Source: Halomonas aestuarii (GTDB lineage Bacteria > Pseudomonadota > Gammaproteobacteria > Pseudomonadales > Halomonadaceae). Taken from it: a stretch of DNA of 64,000 bases. This document shows, piece by piece, positions 1 through 8,763 of this stretch. The notes under the pieces were generated by a model. It ran no database searches and had not been told where the DNA came from. It saw only the letters and a program-made list of their open reading frames with translations. The stretch covers positions 744,001 through 808,000 of the forward strand of contig NZ_CP018139.1 in NCBI RefSeq assembly GCF_001886615.1. The letters run 5' to 3'. Made by a program: the position numbers and the translations under genes. Every line of letters begins with the position of its first letter. Position 1 is the first letter of the stretch.

Positions 1-37
1 GAGCCACGCGCCGGCCGCAGGCGCTCCCGAGGAGCCG

Positions 38-2029
38 TCAGGCCGAGACCACGGCATCGCGGCCGCGCCGCTTCGCCTCGTAGCTCGCCGCGTCGGCGCG
101 GCCGATCACCTCCTGGATGTCCCTGTCCCCTGGCAGGAGGGTGGTGACGCCCACGCTCAGGGTCACCCGGAACTCGCGTCCTTCATGGATCACCGAGAGG
201 CCGGCCACGGCCCCACGCAAGGACTCGGCGATGCGCCGGGCCTGGTCGACGTCGCAGCTCGGCAGCAGCACGGCGAACTCGTCCCCGCCCTGACGCGCCA
301 CATGATCGCTGACACGCACCACGCCGTTGACCGCCTCGGCGACGCGCCGCAGCATCGTGTCGCCCAGGGCATGCCCGCCCAGGTCGTTGATCGGCTTGAA
401 CCGGTCGAGGTCGAACAGCAGCAGGGCCGAGGGCGTCTCGGCCTTGCGCCAGGCGGCCAGCGCCTCCTCGAGCCGGCGCTCGAAGCCGCGGCGGTTGAGC
501 AGGCCGGTGAGCGGGTCGTGCTCGGCCTCCCACTGGCGCAGCGACTCCTGCTCGCGGTGCAGGGTGATGTCCTTGACGATGCCCACGAAGCCGATCAGTT
601 GGCAGTCGATGAGCACGCGGCTGGCGTGCACCTCCAGCCAGAGCAGCGTTCCGTCGGCCCGGTAGTAGCGGAACTGGCGAAGGAAATCCTCGCCGCTGCG
701 CTGGCTGAACTGCCAGAGATCCAGAATCGCGTCGCGGTCATCGGCATGCAGGCCGGCCAGCCACTGGGCGTGATGACGCGGGCTGACCGTCCGACCTGCC
801 AGCTCGAGCAGGGCCCGATTGGCATAGACGATCCTCCCCTGGGGGTCGGTCACGAACATGCCCACAGGCGACTCGGCCAGGATGGCATCGAGGAAGGCCT
901 GACGGTCCCGCCACTGGGCCAGGGCCAGGCCACGCTCTCGCTCCAGCCGGTTCAGGGCGTTCCCGACGCGCTGGATTTCCTGCATCCGGGAAGTCAGGGT
1001 GACATGGGTACGCTCTCCCCGGCCAAGCTCACCGATCTGGCCCTCGAGGCGGTAGAGGGGGCGCAACGCCAGCCAGAGCAGCCACCCCATCAATGGCAGC
1101 AGCATCACGGCGATCAGCAGGCCAAGGATGGCCAATCGCCGGAACAGGCCCCTGAAGGGCGACATCACCTGCTCGCTCGGCAGGTAGACGCCGACGATCC
1201 AGTCGGCCGGCCAGATCTGGCGAAAGGCCTGGTAGGTCATCTGGCCATCGAGCGCGGGGCCGCGGGCCTCGCCTTCCCACCCCAGCCGGGCCAGGGCCAG
1301 CGAGGGGCTGGCGCCCTCGGACGGCAGGGGAGCCAGGATACGCGACCGGTCGGGGTGATAGATCAGCCGGCCCGACGCGGTGGCAATGGCGGCATAGCCG
1401 CCATCGCCGAGCCGGATCCTGCGCAACCGCTCGAACAGCCCGCCCTCGCGGATGTTCACCAGCCCGCCCAGTGCGCCCTGGAAATCGCCCGCCTCGTCGA
1501 GCAGCGGGACCAGGAACAGCAGCATGGGCATCCCGCTGATGCCCCCGATGAAGGGCTCGCTGACGTAGGGCCGCTTGAATCCCTTGACGAACTGGAAGTA
1601 GTCACGGAAGCCGGCATCAAAGCCTTGTCGTCCCGGCATCTGCGGCCAATCGGCCTGGATGGTGCCGGCGGCATCGTACAGAAGGAGGCCCTCGAACCAC
1701 TCCAGCAGCGCACCGTTGGCCGCCAGCAGGGTGTGCGGGTCAGTCCCCTCCCCGGCCTTCAACGGCATCTGCTCGGCAAGCTGCCCGAGGGCAGCGAGAC
1801 GGCTGTCGACCTGATCGGTCAGCTCGTCGGCGATCAGGCGAGCCTCGTAGTTCAGGTGGATCAGGTTCGACTCCTCGGACAGCGAGCGGCTAGATGCCCA
1901 GCCGGCCCACATCACCAGGGCCACCACGATGACCCAGGTCGCGGCGAGCCCCAGCAGCAAACGGCCCTTCAGGGAGAGCGCCCAGGCGACGGCCCGGGAG
2001 AGGCGGAATATCGGCAAGCAGACCTCCAT
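38..2029 (-). CDS. Membrane diguanylate cyclase (Cache-PAS-GGDEF)
   Basis: Makes cyclic di-GMP from two GTP in response to an extracytoplasmic and probably a cytoplasmic signal. The 663-residue protein has an N-terminal membrane segment (about residues 22-44), a periplasmic Cache-like sensor, a second membrane helix, a HAMP-like linker, a PAS/PAC domain and a C-terminal GGDEF domain. The active-site motif RQGGDEF is intact. An RVSD inhibitory site lies five residues before GGDEF, so product inhibition is expected. The reading frame extends upstream to 2155, but the extension is Arg/Gly-rich shadow-like sequence; the Met at 2029 just before the membrane helix is the better start. It lies 168 bp downstream of the Fnr-type gene on the same strand. 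The signal cannot be read from sequence. Confidence 0.9.
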   Translation of the reverse strand: MEVCLPIFRLSRAVAWALSLKGRLLLGLAATWVIVVALVMWAGWASSRSLSEESNLIHLNYEARLIADELTDQVDSRLAALGQLAEQMPLKAGEGTDPHTLLAANGALLEWFEGLLLYDAAGTIQADWPQMPGRQGFDAGFRDYFQFVKGFKRPYVSEPFIGGISGMPMLLFLVPLLDEAGDFQGALGGLVNIREGGLFERLRRIRLGDGGYAAIATASGRLIYHPDRSRILAPLPSEGASPSLALARLGWEGEARGPALDGQMTYQAFRQIWPADWIVGVYLPSEQVMSPFRGLFRRLAILGLLIAVMLLPLMGWLLWLALRPLYRLEGQIGELGRGERTHVTLTSRMQEIQRVGNALNRLERERGLALAQWRDRQAFLDAILAESPVGMFVTDPQGRIVYANRALLELAGRTVSPRHHAQWLAGLHADDRDAILDLWQFSQRSGEDFLRQFRYYRADGTLLWLEVHASRVLIDCQLIGFVGIVKDITLHREQESLRQWEAEHDPLTGLLNRRGFERRLEEALAAWRKAETPSALLLFDLDRFKPINDLGGHALGDTMLRRVAEAVNGVVRVSDHVARQGGDEFAVLLPSCDVDQARRIAESLRGAVAGLSVIHEGREFRVTLSVGVTTLLPGDRDIQEVIGRADAASYEAKRRGRDAVVSA

Positions 2030-2197
2030 GTCCTGTGTCGATGACGCGACTCTAGCATGGCCGCCCCGCCATCCCGTCAACGCCGCCACGCGTGGCGCAG
2101 GCGAACGCCCCCTGCCGCGCCATGGCCGACGCTGCCCTTCTCCGGCATCGCTCATCCCCCGGGATGACGACTGGCTCGGGAACTGGTGCTCACCGAC

Positions 2198-2947
2198 TCA
2201 ACGGCCGGGACGGGTGCCGGATACCCGCGCCTCGAGGGCGGGAATGTCACGCAGCACCAGGGTTCGCCCCTCGACGCTGATCAGCCCCTGGCGCTGGAGT
2301 CGCCCGAGGAGACGGCTGACGGTTTCCAGGGCCACCCCGAGGAAGCTGCCGATATCGGCCCGGGACATGGCCAGCTGGAAGCCATGGGGGGAGTAGCCCC
2401 GGGCCGCGAAGCGCTCGGACATGTCCAGCAGGAAGCTCGCCATGCGCGTCTCCGCGGAGGCGCAGGAGAGCAGGCAGTTCATGCCCTGATCACGCTCCAG
2501 CACCTGGCTCATGCTGCGATAGAGCGCGCCGCGCAGGGCCGGGAAGCGGTCGCCCAGCGCCTCCAAGGAGCCAAACGGCAGCTCGCAGACGAAGCTGCTT
2601 TCCAGCGCCACCACGCTGGAGGGATGGCGGGCCTCGCCGAGCGCATCCAGCCCCGCGACGTCGCTGGGCAGGAGGAAGTGGGTCACCAGTTCACGATGCG
2701 CTGCGTCGACCACGACCTGCTTGAAGCTTCCCGAACGCACCACGTAGAGGCTGGTGAAGGGCGCCCCCTGCCGCACCAGCCGCGCCCCGCGCCTCAGCGG
2801 CCTGGGGCGGTGGATGATGGCATCGAAGTCGGTCATCTGGTCGCGGGCCAGGCCACCCGGCAGGCAGTGGGCACTGAGGCTGCAGCCCTCGCAGTGCGTT
2901 GCCTGCCCCGGGGGAATCGCCGTCTGACCGGAGGGATGGTGGGTCAT
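2198..2947 (-). CDS. fnr: Fnr/Anr-type oxygen-sensing regulator
   Basis: Crp/Fnr-family transcription factor that should bind a [4Fe-4S] cluster and control anaerobic or microaerobic genes. Counting from the Met at 2947, cysteines fall at residues 19, 22, 28 and 121, one residue off the E. coli Fnr ligands (20, 23, 29, 122). A cNMP-binding-like beta barrel is followed by a helix-turn-helix. The recognition helix carries ETVSRLLG, the Glu/Ser/Arg pattern that reads TTGAT half sites. An upstream in-frame Met at 2965 exists, but AGGGAG sits six bases before the 2947 ATG and the resulting 249 residues match Fnr (250). No target operator was recognised nearby. Pseudomonads would call it Anr. Confidence 0.92.
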   Translation of the reverse strand: MTHHPSGQTAIPPGQATHCEGCSLSAHCLPGGLARDQMTDFDAIIHRPRPLRRGARLVRQGAPFTSLYVVRSGSFKQVVVDAAHRELVTHFLLPSDVAGLDALGEARHPSSVVALESSFVCELPFGSLEALGDRFPALRGALYRSMSQVLERDQGMNCLLSCASAETRMASFLLDMSERFAARGYSPHGFQLAMSRADIGSFLGVALETVSRLLGRLQRQGLISVEGRTLVLRDIPALEARVSGTRPGR

Positions 2948-3291
2948 GGTGAACTCCCTGTTCATCTACGCCACGGCACTCCAGGCACGGGCCGTCTCCA
3001 CGGCACCGTTACTGCCTGGATGCTTCCTCAGCATACTTCAGAAAACGACGGTACTGCACCCTCTGAGGGCCCGCGCGGCCTCGGGCCTGATGCCCCGGGC
3101 CAGGCCCATGCGGGAAGGCCGTCGATATCCTGGCAGTCCTGATCATCCAGAGGATCCTGGACGGTAAGGATGCCTGGACCGCGCGCCAGGCCAAGGCGCC
3201 CTCACGACAAGGCCCCCGGCACAGGTGCGCCGGGGGCCTTGTCGTCCAGCGGGCGACCGGGCACTCACCCGACGCCTCGACGGTCTTCCGA
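2948..3291. other. Intergenic region upstream of fnr
   Basis: About 340 bp with no convincing gene. Short open frames here lack ribosome binding sites and recognisable products. It holds a long perfect hairpin (described separately) near the end of the secreted-protein gene, and must contain the fnr promoter on the minus strand, which I could not place with confidence. Confidence 0.6.
3205..3244. terminator. Perfect GC-rich hairpin, probable terminator
   Basis: A perfect inverted repeat with a 16-bp stem (CGACAAGGCCCCCGGC on one arm) and a loop of about eight bases. It lies about 50 bp beyond the stop of the minus-strand secreted-protein gene. There is no clear U-run on either side, so it may be a weak intrinsic terminator or a 3' stabilising structure. 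Confidence 0.55.
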
Positions 3292-4341
3292 TTATCGGCG
3301 ATCCAGTCGCTGGACCTTCAGCTCGTAGTTGTTGACGCCCGTCATGGAAGAGCCGAACTTCTGGCCCTGCACGCGGATACGATAGCGACCCGGCGCCAGC
3401 TCGGTCGTCATGTCGACGTCGCCGTCGAAGCCCTGGCCTGCCCCCTCGGCGACCACAGCGCCCGTCTCGTCCAGCACCTCGAGGGCGATGCGATAGGTGT
3501 CCTCGTAGCCGGTCGGATAGGTGGAGGTAGTGATGGCGATGGTGCCGCGCTCGGCCACGTCGAAGGTCAGCACCTCGCCGCGGGCGCGGATCTTGACGTC
3601 GGTAACGATGGTCTCGAAGCCCTGGGATGATGCCGCCTGGGCGGCCTCGGGCTGGCCGGAGCGGGCCTCGCTGCCAGAGGATGCCGTCTCGTCCTTGCTG
3701 GCGCCCATGGCGGAGGCGGCCTCGGGAGCGGATGCATCCTCAGGGATCGCCTGGTCCGCCGCTGCTCCCAGTGTCGCCACGGCATTATCGCCGCTCACGA
3801 ACACGGAGCGCGCACCATCACGGCTTTTTCCGGCGAAGAAGATGCCCTCGCCGTCGCTCACAGCGTCGTCGAGGCGCCGACCATCCTCTGCCAGCCCGGC
3901 GATGAGGATGGAGTAGCCATCCCCCGCCCTGCGGCGGGTGCCGAAGCGCTGGGCCTCGACGCGCAGGGTATAGTCGCCGGGCGACAGGCGCTGGCGCAGG
4001 GCCAGGCCGCCGTTCTGTCCCAGCGCCTCGCTGCGGGCGATCACCTGCCCCTGTTCGTCCTCGAGGACGGCGGCGATGCGGTAGTCCTCGGAGTAGCCGG
4101 CGGTGACGCGGCTCTCGAAGAGGTAGGTGCCCGGTTCGGTCACGGTGAAATCATGGGCATTGGCGCCCCCGAACAGGAAGCTGCGGCTGCGGGCGTCGGT
4201 CTCGGCCTGGAAGAATCCCGTCAGATCCATGCCCCGCCCTTCCTCGCGGAAGCGGTCCTGCATCTCGCTGGCGAGCACCGGCGTGGTCCCCAGGGCCAGG
4301 CCAAGGGCCAGCAGGCTCGCGGTGATGATCGGTTGTTTCAT
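3292..4341 (-). CDS. Secreted protein with two PPC-like beta domains
   Basis: Predicted exported protein of 349 residues, function unknown. A typical signal peptide (MKQPIITASLLALG, cleavage near ALA|SE) starts at the Met at 4341, preceded by GAGG; ten residues upstream in the open frame are probably not translated. After the signal, two homologous domains of about 100 residues resemble bacterial pre-peptidase C-terminal (PPC) beta-sandwich domains. Both share the pattern Y-x-E-D-x-Y-R-I ... D-E-x-G-x-V-[IV]-A ... L-[SA]-P-G-x-Y-x-[LI]-R-V-x-[AG]-Q-[RK]-F-G. They are separated by an Ala/Ser/Glu-rich linker that looks disordered. There is no protease or other catalytic domain. It lies downstream of the porin but behind a strong terminator, so it is probably transcribed separately. 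Confidence 0.75.
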   Translation of the reverse strand: MKQPIITASLLALGLALGTTPVLASEMQDRFREEGRGMDLTGFFQAETDARSRSFLFGGANAHDFTVTEPGTYLFESRVTAGYSEDYRIAAVLEDEQGQVIARSEALGQNGGLALRQRLSPGDYTLRVEAQRFGTRRRAGDGYSILIAGLAEDGRRLDDAVSDGEGIFFAGKSRDGARSVFVSGDNAVATLGAAADQAIPEDASAPEAASAMGASKDETASSGSEARSGQPEAAQAASSQGFETIVTDVKIRARGEVLTFDVAERGTIAITTSTYPTGYEDTYRIALEVLDETGAVVAEGAGQGFDGDVDMTTELAPGRYRIRVQGQKFGSSMTGVNNYELKVQRLDRR

Positions 4342-4371
4342 GGAACCTCGCTTGCGTTCGTTCGCGTCCAA

Positions 4372-4403
4372 TGAAAAAAGCCGACCCCGAGGGGCCGGCT
4401 TTC
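4372..4403 (-). terminator. Rho-independent terminator of the porin gene
   Basis: Read on the minus strand, a 12-bp stem (AAAGCCGGCCCC pairing with GGGGTCGGCTTT, one G-U pair) with a two-base loop is followed directly by a run of six T. It lies about 40 bp past the porin stop codon and is a textbook intrinsic terminator. Confidence 0.9.
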
Positions 4404-4443
4404 TGTGTTCTACCCTGCTCGCAGGTTACACCCGCGACAGGAA

Positions 4444-5589
4444 TCAGAACAGGTAGGTCACGCCAACGCCGACGCCGTCGCCTGCGTCATCTTCGCGATC
4501 GTACATGGCGTACTCGGTCCAGACGTACATGGCATCGGAGATGCTGTAGTTGGCGCCGAGGATGACCTCGTTGTAGGTCTCGTCACGATCCTGCTCGTCT
4601 TGGATGGTCTCATCCAGTTCGGACAGCAGGGTGCCGGCGCCCACATCGACGTACTGGTAGGCGGCGTAGATGTCGCCCGCGCCGTAACCGTAACGGGCGC
4701 CCAGACCGTAGAAGTTGGCATCGTCGACGATTTCATTCTCGGAATCGAAGCGCTCGACCTTCAGAGCCACACGCAGGGTGCCGACGGTGTACTGTGCGGT
4801 GATGCCGTACTGGTCACCAGCATCGTACTCGTAGCCGATAACTTCGTCGGCAGTAACGCCTTCGGGGAGCTCATCGAGATCGCCTGTGACGTCTGACACC
4901 TTACCGTCGTAGTTATCCAGATTGTCGTAGACCGCGGCGATGGAGAAAGCGCCGGCGGTATACTTCACGCCACCGAAGAAGGAGGCGTTGGACTCGGCCT
5001 CGACCTCATGGTCGATGCCATCCGCGAGGACGTCGGAAAACTCGTTCTCTTCGGCGTCGCCCTTGAACTGGGTACCGAGGGCGAACTGCAGGCCGCTGAA
5101 GGACGGCGAGGTGAAGGTCAGCTTGTCGCCTTCACGATCTTGGGTGCCAACACCAAGGGCACGAGCGTTGGAGTCGGAAACGTCGAAGCCTTCGTTGTTG
5201 GTGATCGGGTCCTGGATCCAGTCGTCGATCAGCGGATCGTAGGAGCCGAGGCGGACGTCACCGAAGTTGCCCTTCAGGCCAACATAGGCCTGGTCGCCGG
5301 AATCGCGACCGGCGATCTTCATCTCATCGGCCTTGAAGTCGTCGAACTCGAGCTTCAGGTAGCCGGTCAGGCCGGAGTTGATCACGTGCTCGGCGGCGAA
5401 GCCGAAGGTGGAACCGTTGTCCTGAAGCTGGTCGGTGCTCTCGTCACCGCCGTCGGTGTTGTAGTAGGCAATCTGGACGTTGCCGTACAGGTCCAGCTTG
5501 GTGCCGTCCTGGTTGTAGACGGTGGCGGCCTGGGCGCCGGAAGCGGCCAGGGCACCGGCGATAGCAGTCGCTAACAGTGTCTTTTTCAT
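4444..5589 (-). CDS. Gram-negative outer-membrane porin
   Basis: General diffusion porin of the 16-stranded trimeric class (Porin_4 / OmpC-like family), 381 residues. It has a signal peptide (MKKTLLATAIAGALAASGAQA) and a first strand beginning KLDLYGNVQIAYY. Alternating beta-strand sequence runs throughout, and the protein ends in YLF, the C-terminal aromatic signature recognised by the BAM machinery. The mature protein is very rich in Asp and Glu, with few Lys or Arg, as expected for surface proteins of halophiles. The RBS AAGGAA lies eight bases before the ATG. It is monocistronic, with a candidate promoter about 190 bp upstream and a strong terminator. Substrate preference cannot be told from sequence. 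Confidence 0.93.
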   Translation of the reverse strand: MKKTLLATAIAGALAASGAQAATVYNQDGTKLDLYGNVQIAYYNTDGGDESTDQLQDNGSTFGFAAEHVINSGLTGYLKLEFDDFKADEMKIAGRDSGDQAYVGLKGNFGDVRLGSYDPLIDDWIQDPITNNEGFDVSDSNARALGVGTQDREGDKLTFTSPSFSGLQFALGTQFKGDAEENEFSDVLADGIDHEVEAESNASFFGGVKYTAGAFSIAAVYDNLDNYDGKVSDVTGDLDELPEGVTADEVIGYEYDAGDQYGITAQYTVGTLRVALKVERFDSENEIVDDANFYGLGARYGYGAGDIYAAYQYVDVGAGTLLSELDETIQDEQDRDETYNEVILGANYSISDAMYVWTEYAMYDREDDAGDGVGVGVTYLF

Positions 5590-5999
5590 TGCGATAGTTC
5601 CTTATTGACTAGCTTGCTGTTTCGATCGTGGCTGCCCGTTCTTTATGAGCGGGTCAGCGGCTTGGCCGGTCTTGGTGCCGGTTCTCGTGCCTGCGGGCTC
5701 CCTCCCGGGAGGTGGCAGGACGCGAGCCAGACCTCGGCAAAGCCTTGTTATAGTCCAATGCTCGCAAGAGGAACTCTATACCGGGGATTCGGGGAACGCA
5801 ACAAGAAAAAAACACTGTTTTCCTTCCCTGCGAACACCGTTCTCCGACGTCTCCTCCTGCCCTTGCGATTCGGGCGCCGTCCCGGCGAGCCCGGCACCCC
5901 ATCCGGCCCGCCACGGCGGCATGTCGGCCAGATGGGGCGCCCGGTGCGATGAGCAGGAACATCATGCCCGGCGAATATGGCGAAGACAAGTCAGGGAGA
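5590..5999. other. Intergenic region upstream of the porin
   Basis: About 410 bp with no gene. The porin promoter candidate and a long leader lie here. A less perfect GC hairpin (5894-5940, CCCCATC pairing with GATGGGG, no U-run) sits just past the stop of the ProQ-domain gene and may end that transcript. The AT-rich stretch around 5805-5825 (A-run and TGTTTTCC) stands out from the GC-rich surroundings and could be a regulator or UP-element region. Confidence 0.55.
5775..5804 (-). promoter_or_regulatory. Candidate sigma-70 promoter for the porin
   Basis: On the minus strand TTGTTG (5799-5804) and TATAGA (5775-5780) are separated by 18 bp, with an A/T-rich tract just upstream of the -35. It would give a 5' leader of about 180 nt. 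A second TATAAC hexamer at 5746-5751 lacks a good -35. Confidence 0.5.
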
Positions 6000-7184
6000 T
6001 CAACGCTGGTTGTGCTTGGCAAGCAGGGCGGAGAGCTTCTCGTCCAGGGTGGCGGGCCCCCGGCGTTCCGGGGCACCGGGCGAGGGGCTGGCGGGGTTCG
6101 GCGAGGCCGACGAGGAGGCACGCTGACGGTCCGGGGTCTCGGCGCCGGACGGTGGCTCACCGGACGACGGCCCTTGGCCACCGGGCCCGCCCTGCCCGTC
6201 GGCGCCCCGATGGCCCGGCGCGGCCTCTCGCCCCTTGGCTCCCCCCTTGGCGCGGGGTCGGGCAGAACGGCCGGGGTTGCGACGATCGGCCTGCAGGCGT
6301 TCGAGCTTGCGGTGGGCATGCTCGGCGGCGGCGGCGTCCACCTGGCCCGCCGGCTCGCCGGCGAGGTCAAGGCGCCAGGCCCCCTCGCGTACCGACTTGA
6401 GGTAGCGCGGCAGGTTGACGTAGCAGGCCAGCGCCCGGCGCACGAGCTTCTCGGGCCAGGGCTCGCGGGCGCTCAGCTCCTCGTGGATGCCGACCTTGAG
6501 CGGCCGGGTATGGCCCTTGAAGAAGGTGGACGAATAGCGCCGGTACCACTGGTCCAGCAGGGCCTGGGGAGACGGTGCCTCACCGATGTCGAGTTCAGGG
6601 GTCGTGCCCGCTCCAGTCACTTCAGAGCGAACTTCGGTGGAGGCTTCGACCGGAGGGTCGGCAGGGACGGCAGGGACGGCGGCCGGCTCGGTGGGCGTGA
6701 CGGAGACGCCCTCCTCCGGGTCGGCCGGCGCGTCAGCGACCTCGCCGGCCTGCTTCCGCGGGCGATGGCCGATCAGGGCGGAGAGCCCCTGGGCCCGACG
6801 CGCCTGGCGATGGAAGAGCACCGTCCCCGCCTCGGCGGGATCGCGTTCCAGCAGGCGCCGGTTGTGCGCCTCGAGCTCACGATTCTGCTCGTCGAGCTCG
6901 CGATTCTCCTCGGCGAGCTCTAGGCGGGTGGCCTCCAGCTCGGTGACGCGCGCCTGAAGCTCGCGACAGCGCTGGGCCAGGGCCTCGCGGGCGCCCTGCT
7001 CCTCGCGGACCTCGGCGGCCCGTTCGGCATGGCTCGCCTCCAGCTCGACGCGACGCCGCTCCAGCTCGGCCAGCCGGGACTGCAGGGCATCCTGCTGCAC
7101 GCGGGACTCCCGCAACAGGCCCAGCAGGGCCGCCGCGCGCTGCTCCAGCCGTTCCAGCAGGTGGGTTGAGCGTTCCTCGTTCAC
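6000..7184 (-). CDS. Coiled-coil protein with ProQ/FinO RNA-binding domain
   Basis: Probable RNA chaperone of 394 residues. Residues about 5-120 (counted from the GTG at 7184) form a long Glu/Arg/Leu heptad coiled coil. A linker rich in Pro, Ala and Glu follows. A ProQ/FinO-type domain comes next (QALLDQWYRRY ... HTRPLKVGIHEEL ... LVRRALACYVNLPRYLKS). The C-terminal 100 residues are basic and disordered, rich in Gly, Pro, Ser and Arg. E. coli ProQ has the FinO domain at its N-terminus and no coiled coil, so the order here is different. The frame is open to 7253, but GGAGG sits eight bases before the GTG at 7184. Which RNAs it binds is unknown; it is separated from folA by 144 bp. Confidence 0.8.
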   Translation of the reverse strand: MNEERSTHLLERLEQRAAALLGLLRESRVQQDALQSRLAELERRRVELEASHAERAAEVREEQGAREALAQRCRELQARVTELEATRLELAEENRELDEQNRELEAHNRRLLERDPAEAGTVLFHRQARRAQGLSALIGHRPRKQAGEVADAPADPEEGVSVTPTEPAAVPAVPADPPVEASTEVRSEVTGAGTTPELDIGEAPSPQALLDQWYRRYSSTFFKGHTRPLKVGIHEELSAREPWPEKLVRRALACYVNLPRYLKSVREGAWRLDLAGEPAGQVDAAAAEHAHRKLERLQADRRNPGRSARPRAKGGAKGREAAPGHRGADGQGGPGGQGPSSGEPPSGAETPDRQRASSSASPNPASPSPGAPERRGPATLDEKLSALLAKHNQR

Positions 7185-7293
7185 GTCCTGGCCCTCCAGT
7201 GCGCCATGCCCCTGACTCGTCCTGCCGTCGCCGTTTCCTGCCGGCCACGGCACATTCTGTCCAGTCTGTGCCAGGCGTGGCGTCGTGACAAAT

Positions 7294-7309
7294 GTCGCCG
7301 ACGGGCGAC
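7294..7309 (-). terminator. Possible weak terminator after folA
   Basis: GTCGCC and GGCGAC form a short hairpin about 20 bp beyond the folA stop; on the minus strand it is followed by ATTTGT. The stem is only six base pairs, so this is tentative. Confidence 0.3.
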
Positions 7310-7328
7310 GCCATCAGCGCCGCTGCCC

Positions 7329-7865
7329 TTAATATCGACGGTACTGCACGAAATCATAGTGCGGCTGGCCCTCGGCAGGCTCGCCGGGCACGCGCTGCAC
7401 CTCTTCCCACTCGCCCATGTCGATCGCGGGGAAGCGGGCATCGCCCTCGACCTCGATGTCCACCTCGGTGAGGTAGAGCCGGCTGGCGAAGGGCAGCGCC
7501 TGGGCGTAGATCTCGGCCCCGCCCATCACCATGATCTCCTCGACACCGTCGATGGTGGCCTGGTGGTCGGCCAGCGTCAGCGCGGCGGCCAGGTCGTGGC
7601 AGACCCGAACGCCGTCGGCATGGAAGTCGGGGTCGCGGGTCACCACGATGTTGAGCCGTCCGGGGAGCGCCCGGCCGATGGATTGATAGGTCTTGCGCCC
7701 CATCACCAGCGGCTTGGCCTGGGTGATCCGCTTGAAGAACTTCAGGTCCTCCGGCAGGTACCAGGGCAGCTGGTTGTCCACCCCGATCACGCGGTTCCTG
7801 TCCATGGCGGCGATCATCGCGACGGGCACGAGAGTCTCGTCGGTCATCTCATGGGGCTGGTTCAT
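7329..7865 (-). CDS. folA: Dihydrofolate reductase
   Basis: Reduces dihydrofolate to tetrahydrofolate with NADPH, restoring the cofactor oxidised by ThyA. It is 178 residues, within the usual range. Family motifs are present: the N-terminal strand [21 protein letters not shown] with the catalytic acid region LPEDLKFF, then [16 protein letters not shown] and [13 protein letters not shown]. The ATG at 7865 overlaps the thyA stop (ATGA), so the two are translationally coupled; the frame runs further upstream but that part is a shadow of thyA. It is the last gene of the receiver-protein/TSUP/lgt/thyA/folA series. Confidence 0.97.
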   Translation of the reverse strand: MNQPHEMTDETLVPVAMIAAMDRNRVIGVDNQLPWYLPEDLKFFKRITQAKPLVMGRKTYQSIGRALPGRLNIVVTRDPDFHADGVRVCHDLAAALTLADHQATIDGVEEIMVMGGAEIYAQALPFASRLYLTEVDIEVEGDARFPAIDMGEWEEVQRVPGEPAEGQPHYDFVQYRRY

Positions 7866-8686
7866 ACCGCCACCTCGGCCTTGATATGCGGATGGGGGTC
7901 GTACCCCTCGATGGCGATGTGCTCGAAGCGGAAGTCGAAGAGCTCCTCCACCGAGGGATCCAGCACCAGGCGAGGTGCGGCGCGCGGCGTGCGAGACAGC
8001 TGCTTCTCGGCCTGCTCGAGGTGGTTCAGGTAGAGATGGGCATCGCCCAGGGTATGCACGAAGTCCCCCGGCTCGAGGCCCGAGACCCGGGCGATCATCT
8101 GGGTCAACAGCGCGTAGCTCGCGATGTTGAAGGGCACCCCGAGGAAGATGTCGGCGCTGCGCTGGTAGAGCTGGCAGGAGAGCCGCCCGTCGGCCACGTA
8201 GAACTGGAAGAGGCAGTGGCACGGCGGCAGGGCCATCTCGTCCACCAGCGCCGGGTTCCAGGCCGAGACGATCAGCCGGCGCGAGCGCGGGTTGACGCGG
8301 ATCTGCTCGAGGAGTCTCGCGATCTGGTCGACGTGCCCGCCCCGTGGATCGGGCCAGCTGCGCCACTGGTAGCCGTAGACGGGGCCGAGGTCGCCGTTCT
8401 CGTCGGCCCACTCGTCCCAGATGCGCACCCCGTTCTCCTTGAGGTAGGCGATGTTGGTGTCACCGGCCAGGAACCACAGCAGCTCGTGGATGATCGAGCG
8501 CAGGTGCAGCTTCTTGGTGGTGACCAGCGGAAAGCCGCGGGAGAGATCGAAGCGCATCTGGTGGCCGAAGAGCGAACGGGTGCCGACCCCGGTGCGGTCG
8601 TCACGCTCCACGCCATGGTCGAGCACCTGGCGCATCAAGTCGAGGTAGGGCTGTTCCAGTGCCGGCTGGGCATCGTCGGTATGCAT
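7862..8686 (-). CDS. thyA: Thymidylate synthase
   Basis: Methylates dUMP to dTMP using methylenetetrahydrofolate, which is oxidised to dihydrofolate. It is 274 residues. The catalytic cysteine is in [12 protein letters not shown], the dUMP phosphate-binding arginines lie in DRTGVGTRS and [10 protein letters not shown], and the folate/dUMP region [21 protein letters not shown] is complete. It overlaps folA by four bases and follows lgt with a 77-bp gap, an arrangement widespread in gammaproteobacteria. Confidence 0.98.
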   Translation of the reverse strand: MHTDDAQPALEQPYLDLMRQVLDHGVERDDRTGVGTRSLFGHQMRFDLSRGFPLVTTKKLHLRSIIHELLWFLAGDTNIAYLKENGVRIWDEWADENGDLGPVYGYQWRSWPDPRGGHVDQIARLLEQIRVNPRSRRLIVSAWNPALVDEMALPPCHCLFQFYVADGRLSCQLYQRSADIFLGVPFNIASYALLTQMIARVSGLEPGDFVHTLGDAHLYLNHLEQAEKQLSRTPRAAPRLVLDPSVEELFDFRFEHIAIEGYDPHPHIKAEVAV

Positions 8687-8763
8687 CGTCTGGGCGGACC
8701 CCGGGTCGCGGATGTGAGTGATGAAATCGGGTGACAGAGTCTACCGTCCGTTTCGCCCCCTCG

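Noticed and set aside
2946-3167. Short plus-strand open frame in the fnr upstream region
   Set aside because: It lacks a ribosome binding site, has shadow-like composition and overlaps the fnr control region.
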